The position numbers were made by a program, and so were the translations under genes. DNA of 64,000 nucleotides from Siphonodentalium dalli (taxonomy: Eukaryota > Mollusca > Scaphopoda > Gadilida > Siphonodentaliidae), in contig CP136067.1 of the NCBI GenBank assembly GCA_032622095.1, forward strand, positions 175,556,556 to 175,620,555. Direction: 5' to 3'. The notes beneath the pieces are model-generated. The model was not told the DNA's origin. It saw only the letters and a list, made by a program, of their open reading frames with translations, and searched no databases. Of the stretch, positions 22,272-34,715 are shown one piece after another. Position 1 is the stretch's first letter. Each line of letters starts with the position of its first letter.

Positions 22272-24469
22272 ATCAAAACTATCTTGGTTCGTCCTGAGTA
22301 AACGTGAACAGTATAATCATGCGTGGTAACAAATTAAGCAGATGATAATGGCAGAAAAATATATATTATTTCAGCGAATGAATTGATCGAGCCCCCCATA
22401 ATGTACAGTTTTCAGCTATTAGCCGGCTTAAAACATGGTCTCGTCCAAACTTGGTCAAAACGGCGGATGTATATTACGTGTCCGTCCCTGTCCACCCGAT
22501 CATTGGCAGTGCGGGTGGTGTGTCATCTGAACCAATAGTAAACTCAATGAACGGTCAATACTACATTGTTTGTCCAGCCATTCAACAATTCTTTCCGCGA
22601 TAGAGTTACCCAATTTGATCGGACCGTTGCTCTCAATTTTGGCTAATATATTAAATAGCGGCATATTTCGTATCCGATTTGTTTGCGCACAACTGACATT
22701 ATATTGGTGTGGGTATGTCTAATGCTCGCAGATTTGGCGATTTTATGAAGTTCCGTGGTTACTGAATAATACCAAAAATTGAGGTTTTGTCGTAAAGGGT
22801 GTTGCAACATCAACAGTGAGTCTGTGAATTTGTTTTACCGCCACGCTCAATTTCAAGTCAAAACAGTCAATAGTTGTAATAGCCGACCCTGCTATAAAGT
22901 ATGGTATCACACATATACATGAAGTAACTGCACATTACGATGGACCATTGCTTGTAAATAATGTACGATTTCGGCAATAAGCCGGCCGTTATCCTAACAA
23001 CTAAACGTACAACATGGAACAATGGAGTAAAGGCATAACCATGTTGAAACAACACTGGCTGTACAGTGATATATAAAGTGTCTTTGTTCACTTTGCTAGA
23101 TATAAGTTACACAGAATACCGTTGTGGATTTTGAAGGTAATTAGTTAATTTTGTTCTAATACTCATATATTTATTATCATATGTTATGGTTTGGGCTATC
23201 AAATTGTCAATTTTCATCAATTGTCCTTATTCCAGTAGCCAACTTAGACATTTCGAAATGTACTATGTTTAGTTGAAATACATTTCAAAGCCAAATGTTG
23301 TACAGCATCTACAAAGGGGTTGGGACACAAATGCTGCTACTTAGAATTGCCCCGTTCAAAAGACTATTGTGTGAGTCCAAGTATTACTTGGACAAAGGGA
23401 TTCCATTCAGTGTTCGCGCTGGACAGAAATTTGTTTTGGCCAAAAGTTTGGCCAAATGAAAATGTTATTGGCCAAATTAAAAAAAACTTTGGCCAAATGT
23501 TTTTTAGCCAAATTAAAAACAAATGGCCAAATTAAATCCTCACATATGGGCGGTTCACAAATGATGACTAAACTATCTGTTTTATTTGTTACTCAGAATA
23601 AAAACAATTTAAAACACAAAAACAACTTTAAAAACATAATATTATACGAACATATAGGTATGCGTTAAGTCACATGTTAAAGACAGATCAATTCATGTAA
23701 TTCAATATTAATTAATGCAATATATGACGAGATTTCATATCTGACCATATACAAAACGCACGGTGGAAATCGAAGTCAGAAATGGCTGGACCACCAATGC
23801 AAACAATGAAACTAACATTCTATATAATAATAGTCACATAAATCCTCAAATTATTGTTAGCTACGAATGGAATTTCCATTGGTACCTAATAATAATGAGC
23901 TTATCTGATTTTTTTATTTGTTAAAACATTCCTATTGCTTTGTCTAGATCTATACAGAGAAGGTAGTCTCCCTTTGAGTAGTTCGTGCATTTTTCGACCT
24001 GCCTGCCGCCATAACGTGACACAAACGAGTTGTTACTAGACATAATTTGAGGCTCTAATGTGCCACATTACTTGATATTTCCAACTCTAATTTCTTTCGA
24101 TGTTGCAATACGGTATTTACCACTCGCTTGGCTATGTTGAACACAATCTGTATATTTCAACTCGTTAACATTTACACAATTTTCATTTAATGACATACTG
24201 ATATCAATTTGTATGGTATATTCATCCTTGGAATATTCAATTTCCCGGTTCCAACTCTCTAAAGTTTATCTTAAAAGTATTAGCCGACCGGGCACTCACA
24301 TACACCCTAATTAGAATCGTCGGTCTGCCCCTGAATATCGGTCTGTTTTCCTAAAATAAGCTCATATTGAACTTGTTTCAAAAACACAATTAAGCCCATA
24401 TCGGCATTATTTTTTTTGTTACGGTTTATATAATCACACACCCTCTACATTCACACAATTAGCCCCCTC
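22272..24469. other. Non-coding stretch, no gene seen
   Basis: At 23435-23535 TTTGGCCAAA-like words recur about eight times. Several short frames exist, none with a domain. Nothing else is supported. Confidence 0.4.
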
Positions 24470-24845
24470 AAAGGCACGGGCGGCGTTCGTTGCAGAAATA
24501 TTCATATTTGTTCAAATCGCCATCAACAGAAGGAATATTAAAATGTATATAGTTTTATTCATATGCCAAACATAATCAGCGCGTAAATATTATATTGTCG
24601 TCAAGACGTACGATTGTGTACGTAAACAAGAACCTGTAAGAAATAACGCTCTTTATGTTTACCATACCCTAATCTAAACAAAAGCCAGGAAACGTAACGT
24701 TTTTTGCTTTTGTTTACATAACAAAGCAGAACAAAGGGGAAAATATTGACAATAACATACTGTTTATGCCATATTTCTGATTGGTATACGAACAAGGTCT
24801 GTCTATATTTTACTATTCTTTCTGTTTATGGCTGTTTTTGACGGA
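24470..24845 (-). mobile_element. Family B MITE, degraded copy
   Basis: It shares AAAGGCACGGGCGGCGTTCG, the AACGCTCTTTATGTTTACCA module and TTCTGTTTATGGCTGTTTTTGACGG with the full copy at 46937-47430. The central part is shortened and both TTAA sites are decayed. Confidence 0.6.
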
Positions 24846-25650
24846 GCATACGGCTTACACGTTTCCAAGATTTATCAAGCAATAACTGCAGATTCCACTG
24901 AATTTGAACAATTTGTTACTTACAATTGTTTTGGTAGTTTTGAAAAGTTGTTCATAGTTATTAATGATCTATTATATTGTACTGGTATATGATTATAAGG
25001 CATGACTGGATGATCCATTGGGGTCAATTGTTTTGCCCGGCAGAAGAATTAAACATAGTGTTAATTGATTATTCCCTTCAATATATGAACCTATTTTAAA
25101 GAATATTTTGTGCATGTACATACTATGTGCACAAGAACCTGCGTGCTGGCCCGTGTGGTTCCAAAGTAAACGTATGGGTGGTTCTTGGGTATTATATTAG
25201 TTTCCCTGAACCATCGACAACAGGTTCCGAAGATAAAATAGCCAGAACAACAGGTTGCCAGAAATTTGGGGTATCTTTCTTCAAGTAATTTGTTAAAATT
25301 GGAAGACTTATCAAGTATGTCTCTGTGTATTTAGAAAGAAGAAACGCTCTACTCCGGAAAATCATTCAGCAAACTCACATAGATATCTTCGTTTCCAAAC
25401 TCACGCCTCTTCAAATTTATGTTCCAAAGTCGCAACTTCTCGTCCAATTTAACGCAACCCAGACCGTAATAAAACTAATAATGCTGCGAAATTTTGCAAC
25501 ACAAATCAAAAGTATATCGCAAGAACGACACCCGAAAAGCCACATATGTGCTTGTTGTCGTTCTCCCTTTCTGTCTGATATATAACATATTACCACATCC
25601 AGTATAACAATTCCTTGTGTATTTCCATGTACAATGTATTTTATGTAACA
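24846..25650. other. Non-coding stretch, no gene seen
   Basis: The frame at 25325-25585 has no recognisable family. No RNA gene or repeat boundary is visible. Confidence 0.4.
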
Positions 25651-26539
25651 TCTCATATATATTTTGAAGACCTATGTCTGTCTGTTTGTCTGTCTGTTTG
25701 TCTGTCTGTCTGTTTGTTTGTCTGTCATTTATACAAATCTACCATTCTCGACCGATCGGGACGAAACTTGGTACGTGCGTGTAGTTTGACCAGGCGGTCG
25801 ACGTTGTCGTATCGGCGAGCCCGTGCGGCGCCCGCTTCGCGCATGCGCAGATGAGATCTCGGAAACGGGTGGAGCTATCGACTTGAAATTTGCTATGTGA
25901 ATGTATCTTGCCCCGGATACGAATTTTATCGGGTCGCCGAGCACGTGCGACGCCAGCTTCGCGCATGCGCAGACCAGATCTCGAAAACGGTCAGAGCTAT
26001 CGACTTGAAATTTGGTTTTTGAATAGCCCGGACAACGTCGGGCTCATCGGCTAGACCGATCGGGACGAAACTTGGTACGTGTGTGTAGTTTGACCAGGCG
26101 GTCGAAGTTGTCGTATCGGCGAGCCCGTGCGGCGCCCGCTTCGCGCATGCGCAGACGAGTTATCGGAAACGGGTGAAGCTATCGACTTGAAATTTGGTTT
26201 TTGAATAGCCCGGACAACGTCGGGCTCATCGGCTGGTCTCTCCTATATATCTGCACGGGCCAGCTTCGCGCACGCGCAGACCAGATCTCGGAAACGGGTG
26301 GAGCTATCGACTTGAAATTTGTTATGTGAATGTATCTTGCCCCGGATACGAATTTTATCGGGTCGCCGAGCCCATGCGACGCCAGCTTCGCGCATGCGCA
26401 GACCAGATCTCGGTAACGGGTAGAGCTATTGACTTGAAATTTGGTTTTTGAATAGCCCGGACAACGTCGGGCTGGGTAGAGCTATCGACTTGAAATTTGG
26501 TTTTTGAATAGCCCGGACAACGTCGGGCTCATCGGCTAG
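25651..26539 (+). mobile_element. Non-autonomous Helitron 1
   Basis: The 5' end is A|TCTCATATATATTTTGAAGACC, followed by a GTCTG/TTTG microsatellite. The 3' end is the hairpin AGCCCGGACAACGTCGGGCT (26510-26529), then CATCGG and CTAG at 26536-26539, followed by T. This is the TC...hairpin...CTRR signature of Helitrons, with insertion between A and T. The body has units around TTCGCGCATGCGCAGACCAG and GAGCTATCGACTTGAAATTT. Internal copies of the 3' terminator lie at about 26020-26054 (CTAG), 26213-26236 (CTGG) and 26452-26473 (cut short). No Rep/helicase gene. Confidence 0.85.
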
Positions 26540-27222
26540 TCTCATATATATTTTGAAGACCTCTGTCTGTCTGTCTGTTTGTCTGTTTGTCTGTTTGTCA
26601 TTTATACAAATCTACGATCCTCGACCGATCGGGACGAAACTTGGTACGTGTGTGTAGTTTGACCAGGCGGTGGACGTTGTCATATTGGCGAGCCCGTGCG
26701 GCGCCCGTGCAGGGTATGCGCAGACGAGATCTCGGAAACGGGTGGAGCTATCGACTTGAAATTTGCTATGTGAATGTATCTTGCCCCGGCTACGATTTTT
26801 ATCGGGTCGCCGAGCCCGTGCGACGCAAGCTTCGCGCATGCGCAGACCAGATCTCGGAAACGGGTGGAGCTATCGACTTGAAATTTGGTATGTGAATGTA
26901 TCTTGCCCCGGATACGAATTCTATCTGGTCGACGAGTCCGTGCGACACCAGCTTCGCGCATGCGCAGACGAGATCTCGGAAACGGGTGGAGCTATCGACT
27001 TGAAATTTGGTATGTGAATGTATCTTGCCCCGGATACGAATTTTATCGGGTCGCCGAGCCCGTGCGACGCAAGCTTCGCGCATGCGCAGACCAGATCTCG
27101 GAAACTGGTGGAGCTATCGACTTGAAATTTGGTATGTGAATGTATCTTGCCCCGGATACGAATTTTATCGACTTGAAATTTGGTTTTTGAATAGCCCGGA
27201 CAACGTCGGGCTCATCGGCTAG
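26540..27222 (+). mobile_element. Non-autonomous Helitron 2, head-to-tail with the first
   Basis: Begins TCTCATATATATTTTGAAGACC immediately after the CTAG of the preceding copy. It ends with the hairpin at about 27193-27212 and CTAG at 27219-27222, followed by T. Its centre is a 122-bp tandem repeat (phase points at 26841, 26963 and 27085), each unit with TTCGCGCATGCGCAG and TGAATGTATCTTGCCCCGGA. The many overlapping short frames here are repeat artefacts. Confidence 0.85.
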
Positions 27223-27338
27223 TATATATATATACTGCTCCTTTGCATATGAAAACCTGGTGAAAACTATTGGTATACGAATATAGCATAGCAAATTCAT
27301 TTATACGAGTGTCCTAATTTATATGTACAATGTTTTAT

Positions 27339-27515
27339 TCGCCGAGCCCGTGTGACGCCAGCTTCGCGCATGCGCAGACCAGATCTCGAAAACGGGTAGA
27401 GCTATCGACTTGAAATTTGCTTTTTGAATAGCCCGGACAACGTCGGGCTGGGTAGAGCTATCGACTTGAAATTTGATTTTTGAATAGCCCGGACAACGTC
27501 AGGCTCATCGGCTAG
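27339..27515 (+). mobile_element. 5'-truncated Helitron fragment
   Basis: Starts inside the 122-bp unit (GCCGAGCCCGTGTGACGCC). It passes one terminator copy (about 27431-27450) and ends at a second hairpin plus CTAG at 27512-27515, followed by an (AT)n run. Confidence 0.75.
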
Positions 27516-27539
27516 TATATATATATATATATATATATA

Positions 27540-27970
27540 TCTCCTATATATTTTGATACAATCTGTATTCGAGAAATAACCCACATCCTCCGGACCTCAA
27601 TGATATGATCGTGAATGAGTACTGATATACCCCACTAAACTTTGACAAACACCAGTAATGGTGTGTAGATAATTTACATATCTCTCTTATATATTTTGAT
27701 ACAATCTATCTAATTTACATATCTCTCTTATATATTTTGATACAATCTATCTGTTTGTCTGTCTGTCATTTATTCAAATCTACGATTCTCCACCGATCGA
27801 GACCAAACTTCCTATCTAGGGGTAAAATCCCACGGACACGGTCGTTGTCGCGTTTTGGAGAAGCTCCGAGCACCGCTTCTCCCTTCTCAGTCACAAAAAA
27901 CGGCACCGTGGGGGTTAACACACCGACGCTCCTTATATCTTCCATATTGGGAGATTTAACCGGTTAACGC
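27540..27970 (+). mobile_element. 5' ends of a second Helitron family
   Basis: TCTC(C/T)..TATATATTTTGATACAATCT occurs at 27540, 27680 and 27721. The last two are in a 41-bp tandem duplication (27671-27711, 27712-27752). The final copy continues through GTCTGTCTGTCATTTATTCA into a body unlike Helitrons 1 and 2. No terminator hairpin with CTRR was seen downstream. Confidence 0.5.
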
Positions 27971-28354
27971 GCTACCATATCAGGAACAGACTACCACGGA
28001 ATGCTCTTTTCTGTTCCATGTCGTGCAAATGGCTGTTTTGAATTTGGTTGATCAGGTATCTACTGTAGCCCATTTCTAGTTGATTGCTCCCTCTGAGAGA
28101 ACTAATTTCATAACATATGTTTTCATTGGGCTGACTTTACGTGGGTGTTTTATTATGCATTATAGTATATGCGGCATGATGTTATATCATGCAATTAAAC
28201 ATTTCACTCAATATTCTGACACTAATGAAGCTTCAACTCATAGAGCCAGGACAACGGGCTATTTCGGTGATTGGAATGTTGTGTAAACTTATTAATTACT
28301 AGCCGAAGCAGGCTCCATCGGGAACACTAATGCGTCATAGAATCGGATATAGCC

Positions 28355-29049
28355 TACCTTACTCGTATTTAAATTCGCGCAGTACTATTTTTCCCTCAGT
28401 GCGAATTCAAAACTGACAGAAATATTATCGTAAAAGTCTTGTGTCTGATGACAGTTTCAGTTATTAATTATCTCTGATGATACATGTGTATATATAAGAC
28501 AACCTCGAAGAAAATATACGTCGATATAACACAACTGCGTCATCAATTCAGTGTGAAGATGCGTGCTTATATGAATGCTTCGTACAATTTATCATTCATT
28601 TATCATATGGAAATCCTGGAATTGGACTTGAAAGAAGAATTGACGTCTTACTTGACTGACTACAGAAAGAATCAACTCTTGGTTGCGCGTTTTAAATCCA
28701 TACCGTAACTAACTCAGACTATTTGACCACAGTGTCACCCATGCAGGGTTGTGAATACGAAGACGTGCTTTCGTGCACCTCCAGGCTAGAATATGTGTAT
28801 TTCTTAGAAGCATTACAACACGAAATATCTAACCGTGATTAGACGCTTTACATGTAGCATACATATGGATAATGTCGTTGAGATTCGTTTCCCCACATGT
28901 AAATATAATTGTCTATTTTCTATCTCTTATTTTCCTATTTTTAATTGGTAAACAAACTTATGTCGTATTATATTTCGCTCAGTTTTAAATTCGCGCACCG
29001 ATGGGTGCTCTAAAAATAGTACTGCGGGAATTTAAATACTGGTAAGGTA
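28355..29049. mobile_element. 695-bp TA-bounded element with long TIRs
   Basis: The left end (TACCTTACTCGTATTTAAAT, CGCGCAGTACTATTTTT) is the inverted complement of 29013-29049. Pairing continues more weakly to about 70 bp per side (GCGAATTYAAAACTGA). Both outer ends are TA, suggesting a Tc1/mariner-like TA target. A 74-codon frame at 28484-28708 lies inside but shows no transposase motif. It ends 23 bp before the next MITE. Confidence 0.65.
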
Positions 29050-29072
29050 TCGACGAAACAAAGCTATAGCTA

Positions 29073-29284
29073 CAGTAATGCCCGAAGTAATTGACCACTT
29101 AACCACAGCAGAATTATGGGTAATTTTTCAGGAGTTAGTCCGAAATATGGCTTGTTGCCATTCATCGGAAAGCTCTCGCCGAGAGCTTTCCGATGAATGG
29201 CAACAAGCCATATTTCCGACTAAATCCTGAAAAATTACCCATAATTCTGCTGTGGTTAAGTGGTCAATTACTTTGGCATTACTG
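29073..29284. mobile_element. Mariner-like near-perfect palindromic MITE
   Basis: Flanked by TA (29071-29072, 29285-29286). The termini CAGTAATGCCCGAAGTAATT and GGTCAATTACTTTGGCATTACTG are inverted. The whole 212 bp folds into one hairpin with about 105-bp arms and few mismatches, centred on GAAAGCTCTCG C CGAGAGCTTTC. It shares its ends with the 129-bp units at 3038-3508 but carries an extra palindromic core. Confidence 0.9.
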
Positions 29285-29286
29285 TA

Positions 29287-30235
29287 TAAGGAATTATGCA
29301 TCGATTGTGTCCCCATTTTGAATATCAACATGTGCATCATCTATTTTCTAAATTATCTAAGCATACCATACATGACGAATATTGTCACTACAACCTCACG
29401 CATGTGAAATATTCCTTGGTGACGCCAATCAGCAATCACACGGGTGCGATATATGTAAATTTGTTTTTGTGCATCCAAACATGTGTATAATGTGGTATTC
29501 TAATTAGTCTTTGCATGCATATCATTGGATTACCATAATAATCTCACGCGTGTGAGATATTCTTTAGTGACGACCATCATCGATCACATCTATTGTATGT
29601 ATAATTTGGTTTATAAATAGTCTATATTACGAGTTATAGTACTATAGCTATATACAATTATACATCATTCGCATGCGATCATTATATCGTCACACGTCTA
29701 TATTTATACATTGAGTGCTTGTGATTTTATCTTTTGATTTATGTACAATGTATTTGTAAATAACCATGTCCAAATTATCTCAGCAGAGCGATGGGAGATA
29801 ACTCTGCCTGGAGTTTGAGATCGGTGTAGCTGGAATTTTCGGTAATATTAGTTGAATGCTGCATTTTTTTTTTTAGTGGGCAAATTGTCTGGGTGCTCCT
29901 TGCCAAATACCTTCGCTGAAATAAGAACACAATATGTCTTTAATTGACGCCAGGCACTTCGATCCAGTTCTTCTGTAGACACTTGCCAGATGACTTTGAG
30001 TGTTCTTTAGATATACACTATATAGGCCGCTGGTAAAGAAAAAAACGGCCCTTATTCTAAATCGATAGAGTTTCTTGCGTCATATCCTATTCGACACAAT
30101 AGAGAAATCATTGGTATGTTTTCTAAACCATGCAGGCACTTAGATCGTGCCACTAAGCACATTGATGGGATATGCTGATCGTCAGATAGAGAAAAGGGGG
30201 TGCTTTACCAAGTTTAAATTTTCAGGCTGGCAAAA
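29287..30235. other. Non-coding stretch, no gene seen
   Basis: A loosely duplicated phrase (ATCTCACGCGTGTGAGATATTC near 29550; CCTCACGCATGTGAAATATTCC near 29395) suggests an old 150-bp duplication. No gene is supported. Confidence 0.4.
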
Positions 30236-30649
30236 ATACGATAGGTCGATAATGAACGAACTATTGATATACCGGCTTCATATGCCCTGAAAAACACTTT
30301 GCCAAAGTCATAGCCATTTTTCAGCCGTGTTTAACTTTTCGGCAGAAGTCAGATAAACGCTCTTTATTGCTACCATATCAGGAATAGACTACCACTGAAC
30401 GCTCTTTTCTGTCCCATGTCAAGCAAATGGCAGTTTTGTGTTTGGGACCCAAACACCGTATCCCAAACACAATATCAACAGTTGTATTTTTCATTACTTC
30501 AATTCGTCTTTTTGGGTTGCATAATGCTCGTAGAAAGATAGTTCAGATATTTATCGACCTATTTCGATACTGTTCAAATTCTGATACAATTCAAAAGCGA
30601 ATAATAGGTGTATTTCGGAGCGCAAACCGCCATGTGGCTTTAAAATTTA
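30236..30649 (-). mobile_element. Family C MITE, one end truncated
   Basis: Reads as the reverse complement of the full copy at 42250-42665. It runs from near its GAGCC end (missing) to the intact AGCCACATGGCGG end, with TTAA at 30650-30653. It contains AACGCTCTTTATTGCTACCA and GAACGCTCTTTTCTGTCCCA, the shared module pair. Confidence 0.75.
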
Positions 30650-31084
30650 CAAAATATGAGTGCCTGATGTCCCTTTACTGTAAATGTATGGACTCGCATG
30701 AAATAATTTCCAAGTGCTAGCAATAACCACGGAGGCTTTTTCTTGTCAACTTGTCAAGCTTTAATTTTTAGAATGTCTAAAACACTTTCAAGACGAAACA
30801 GATTTCCAGGCCGCAACAATGTTTTATCACTAAAGATACAGACTCGAGTTGACACTAAAATAGCGAATTTTAAGCTCACCCAGGCAGGGGGGGGGTGAAA
30901 AAAAAAATCCGGCACGTATGCCGGGGTGGGTGGGTGGTCAAAGCCACCAACAAGCAACTAAAAAAAAAATCCTGCTTGTTTTTTAGTCTTTTGGCAATGA
31001 GTTGGGCTTCAAAACCACTTTGAATGAGAGAAATAATGTAATTCTAACTGTAAACTGACTGCAGGCAGTTATCGTGTTGTATTT

Positions 31085-31200
31085 TGTTGCAGATTTTGAA
31101 ATCCAAGATGGCCGCTGGCAGCCATGTTTTTTTGGCCGAATGACCTCAAAATGACTCATTCCTATTTACATGTCCATGTTAACATCCATGATAAATAGTA
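31085..31200 (-). repeat. Single reversed unit of the 160-bp minisatellite
   Basis: TTGAAATCCAAGATGGCCGC, GCCATGTTTTTTTGGCCGAA and TGACTCATTCCTATTTACAT match the reverse complement of the 6770-7735 unit. Confidence 0.8.
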
Positions 31201-31394
31201 CGCACAGAAATTCATATACAGCTGTTTACAGTGAATTTTCCCCCGCAAATCTCTGTTTTAGTGTTAAAAGGGGGGGGGTGGATGTCAAAAAATGGTCGGA
31301 AAAACTGCCGAAAACGGAAAACAATTTGGCGGTGGGTTGGTACAAAAAATGATCGAAAGGGAAAAAATGCCATACGTGCCTGAAATGTTTTTCC

Positions 31395-31662
31395 GATCCC
31401 CCTTTGGAACCAACTACCCATATCTATCAAAACTGCACTATATAATTCGGAATTTAAATCGGCCCTCAAGACTCATATTTTCCAAATTGCTTTCCCGCCC
31501 AAGGACAAGAGGACCTACTGAAATACACTGCACGATTTGATGAAACCATGGTGTCTGAATTTATTTAATGCATGTTTATATGTATATGTATATATTTGTC
31601 CCCGTGAAGCCAGAGTACTTAATCGTGGCTCAAAACTGCATTATTATTATTATAACAGGCGA
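31395..31662 (+). pseudogene. 3' end of a CR1/L2-like LINE
   Basis: A frame through about 31435-31505 reads S-E-F-K-S-A-L-K-T-H-I-F-Q-I-A-F, the common C-terminus of CR1/L2-type ORF2. A short 3' UTR and an (ATT)n tail at about 31645-31658 follow. Only the last few dozen codons remain. The frame listed from 31292 is in a different register. Confidence 0.6.
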
Positions 31663-31666
31663 GCAT

Positions 31667-31770
31667 TGGAATTTTTGTTGACCTGACAGATATTCAAAAC
31701 GTGGTAAAACTTTCTCTTTTGAAAGTCGATATCTGACCTTCAAAACATATTAATGGGCTCATGGTCCAAA
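31667..31770 (+). repeat. Dispersed ~100-bp repeat, copy 1
   Basis: CATTGGAATTTTTGTTGACC, ATTCAAAACGTGGTAAAACTT and GGGCTCATGG match 34625-34715 with substitutions. Function unknown. Confidence 0.6.
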
Positions 31771-32151
31771 TCTAATGATTTTCTGATATAGAAAACCTAT
31801 CGTGTTTTTTGTGTGACAAATCGGACATTGAATCTAAAATATCGAGCGTTTTTAGCGCGGATAATTAAAGGAAGACATAATCTTGATTACTCGAATTAAG
31901 ATGTATTCAGGATTAGAGACTTCCAGTTACCAGAACAACATACAAAATCTATTTTATTATGTTTCGTCCCACTGAAAATAATTGAAAACAAACTGTAACT
32001 TAAACTTGACTGTACAAAAGCATTTAATTTTGGAATCAAATAATTAACAAACTACTTTTTGCTGTCATTCCTAAACGATCGAAACTATATGAAATATATT
32101 GATAGAAAATTTCACGTTCCAAAGATGCTATATTTGATACAAGATTCTTAA

Positions 32152-32290
32152 ACTCACATGGCGGTTTGTGGACCAAATTACACAATCTAATATGTGCTTT
32201 GAACATTTTCCCGGTATCGAAATAGGTCGATAAACACCTGAACTACCATCTATACGAGGATGATATGATCCCAGAGTGACGCATTGAAGT
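32152..32290 (+). mobile_element. Family C fragment
   Basis: ACTCACATGGCGGTTTGTGG through CGGTATCGAAATAGGTCGATAA matches the left third of the copy at 42250. Confidence 0.6.
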
Positions 32291-32299
32291 CATAACAAA

Positions 32300-34267
32300 T
32301 ACAACTTCGAACGCAAAAATTGGGGCTCGAGCATTCCATGCGTCATTTAATTTGTATTCATTGAAATTCTGGAATTCGAAACGGAATAATGCGCAACTGA
32401 CTATCCGTAAAAGGTATATAGCGTCATCTTAACATGGAACTATTCAACAGAATATGACGTATATGTAGTACTATAAAGTTTCAGAGCGATAACAGCTCTT
32501 GATTTACTTCCCATGGTATACAAGAGCTAATTTTGCACGACGGGTGATTGAAAAATATAAGAAACAAAACGGGTATTTTCAGCGCTCTTTCGACTAATTT
32601 GTTGTTTTGAGACACCTCTTACCAAATTAAATAATTTTTAAGTAATCTGTAATGGAATGTATTTAACTAAAATTTGGCCTTGAGTCCTGCACACATATGT
32701 AAAACTATTGATAGTGGTGGGAGATTAATACACGAGGCACTACCATATATGGGCTCAATGATTTAAAAATATGCAGTGACCATCTTATAGCCACAAACAA
32801 AAAGAGTTACTATTCTGTTGCAAGATACCAGAATAAAGAGCGTTTATGTTAGTCTGTTCCTGATATGACAAAAATAAAGATTGTTCACTCACTGCTATGT
32901 GAAATCACGATATCATTTAAAACTTATTTCAATTGGGTTTGCAGGGCTGAATAAAGCGTGAATGTCACTACCCCATATATTTATCAATTATTTTATCTCA
33001 GGAATGTAGAAAATGTCATTACTTTACATTACATGTCAACAGATACCAGACGTATTGTAATGATATTTAATAAGAGTTTGCATCGCTATGTGCAAATTGA
33101 AAACCGCAAAAAAAATAATGTATTAAGGATAAAGTGACTCAATTTTTTCTAGGAAATCACTCACCATATTTTGCAGCTATTAAATGCTGATGGAGACAAC
33201 AGCTAAAATATATTGTTCATAACACAAAATTCAGGACAAACAAAACAAAACAATGGTTCAAAGAAGTTACCCATCTGATGCTTAATTTGAATTCCAGTAA
33301 TGTCCATAGATTACCTTCTATTGTCTGCAGCATAAACCAGTCACCGGACACATCTATCCGTACTTAATCGACGAGCACATTCTTCCAGAAATACTTCGCT
33401 CTGGAGCATCGTGAGCTTAACTCGCTTCCTTTATAGAGAAATCGACAACAATTGAAATCAATATAAGTACCCAACAAAGCGGCACCGTCAAAGCGAGCTC
33501 TGTCGAATTGTGATTGATAAAACACACATGATTATAAACGTTTCTAGTGTCCAAGTCTGTTGTTCATATTGATTTGTTCCAATTGACGCCAACTTATGTG
33601 GGGTACTTCATGTTTGTCAATTAGACAAAGACCCAATTATTCTTATTAAAGCCATGACTAAGTTTATAAAGAGTGCTATATAAATCGTAGAACCGGAAAT
33701 CAAACTCCATTTCTAAGATCTCTTGATATGTTGCGAAGCTTAGTGTGAGATCTAGCGTTGCAAACGCGTCATAATCAAAGGCACGAATAATAGGGTCTTC
33801 CTGTCGTTTTGACGCCTTCGCGAAAAAAATGTCTTTATAAATAACTCTGGAATAGTAAACTCCATATTATATATATTTGTAAATGACAATCTCATGATAC
33901 ATAGTTTTTTCCCCGATATTCACGTATGCACGACAAATCCCCAAGAATTGCCATATCAATGCCATTGAGCATATAGCAGGCATGGGATTCTACTATTAGC
34001 GTGACTTCAGGCCCTATGTGGCCGTGTGCAATTTCCGTATTGTTGATCTAATAACTGCATTCTAGATGCACATGTCACGTTAATAATAATAATAATAGAG
34101 AGTCTATAGGATCAGCAGTCGATTTGACATTCGTATCACAGGCATCGCGGAAATCCCCAAAATCAACATAAATAATACGTCATAAATGACGACAATAGCT
34201 CATAACTGAGAACGATCTTTCTTATCTACCACTGTTTGAGCGAAAAAACATGGCCGCTATTTGTTCA
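32300..34267. other. Non-coding stretch, no gene seen
   Basis: One isolated module, AATAAAGAGCGTTTATGTTA, with a nearby CCTGATATG (about 32832-32870). A (TAA)5 run lies near 34081. No supported gene or RNA. Confidence 0.45.
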
Positions 34268-34610
34268 ACATGTTCTCCCGACAACCCGACTTGTTTTAGG
34301 TAGATATTCTGATGAGAATCGCCCCATTTTGAGTCGACAATGTGCTGAAAATTAGATTGTTTTAGTCACACGATCGAAGCAGCATAATGAGGCGATTCTA
34401 AGCGGATTGTGTGCAGACAATGACACAAATAACCAAACTCACGACTGTTCATGTGTACACTCTTTAACATGTGTTTTACTGTGGCCCGCGCCATAAAACG
34501 AAATGACGGGTATGAGTCCATTATCAGCTTATTTCAGATTCAAATAATCACATTATATACCTATTTCACATTATAGTTCGATTATGTGCGTATATGCGCG
34601 AGAATGTGGC
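34268..34610 (+). mobile_element. Family A hairpin MITE, copy 2
   Basis: Aligns end to end with copy 1 (TGTTCTCCC... to GCGCGAGAATGTGG). It has the paired GAATCGCC / GGCGATTCTAAGC arms and the CACATTATAG motif. Moderately diverged. Confidence 0.75.
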
Positions 34611-34619
34611 TTTATTTAT

Positions 34620-34715
34620 AGAGATCATTGGAATGTTTGCCAGATTGACAAAAATTCAAAACGTGGTAAAACTTCAATTCGATATCTGGCCATCAAAACT
34701 ATTAGGCTCATGGTT
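34620..34715 (+). repeat. Dispersed ~100-bp repeat, copy 2
   Basis: Matches 31667-31770 (ATTCAAAACGTGGTAAAACTT, GGCTCATGGTTC). It lies 10 bp after the family A copy. Confidence 0.6.

Noticed and set aside
26587-27300. Several overlapping 70-100-codon frames on both strands
   Set aside because: They follow the 122-bp Helitron repeat and its phase, not protein-like constraint.
30427-30720. 97-codon frame as a gene
   Set aside because: It lies mostly inside a family C MITE copy.
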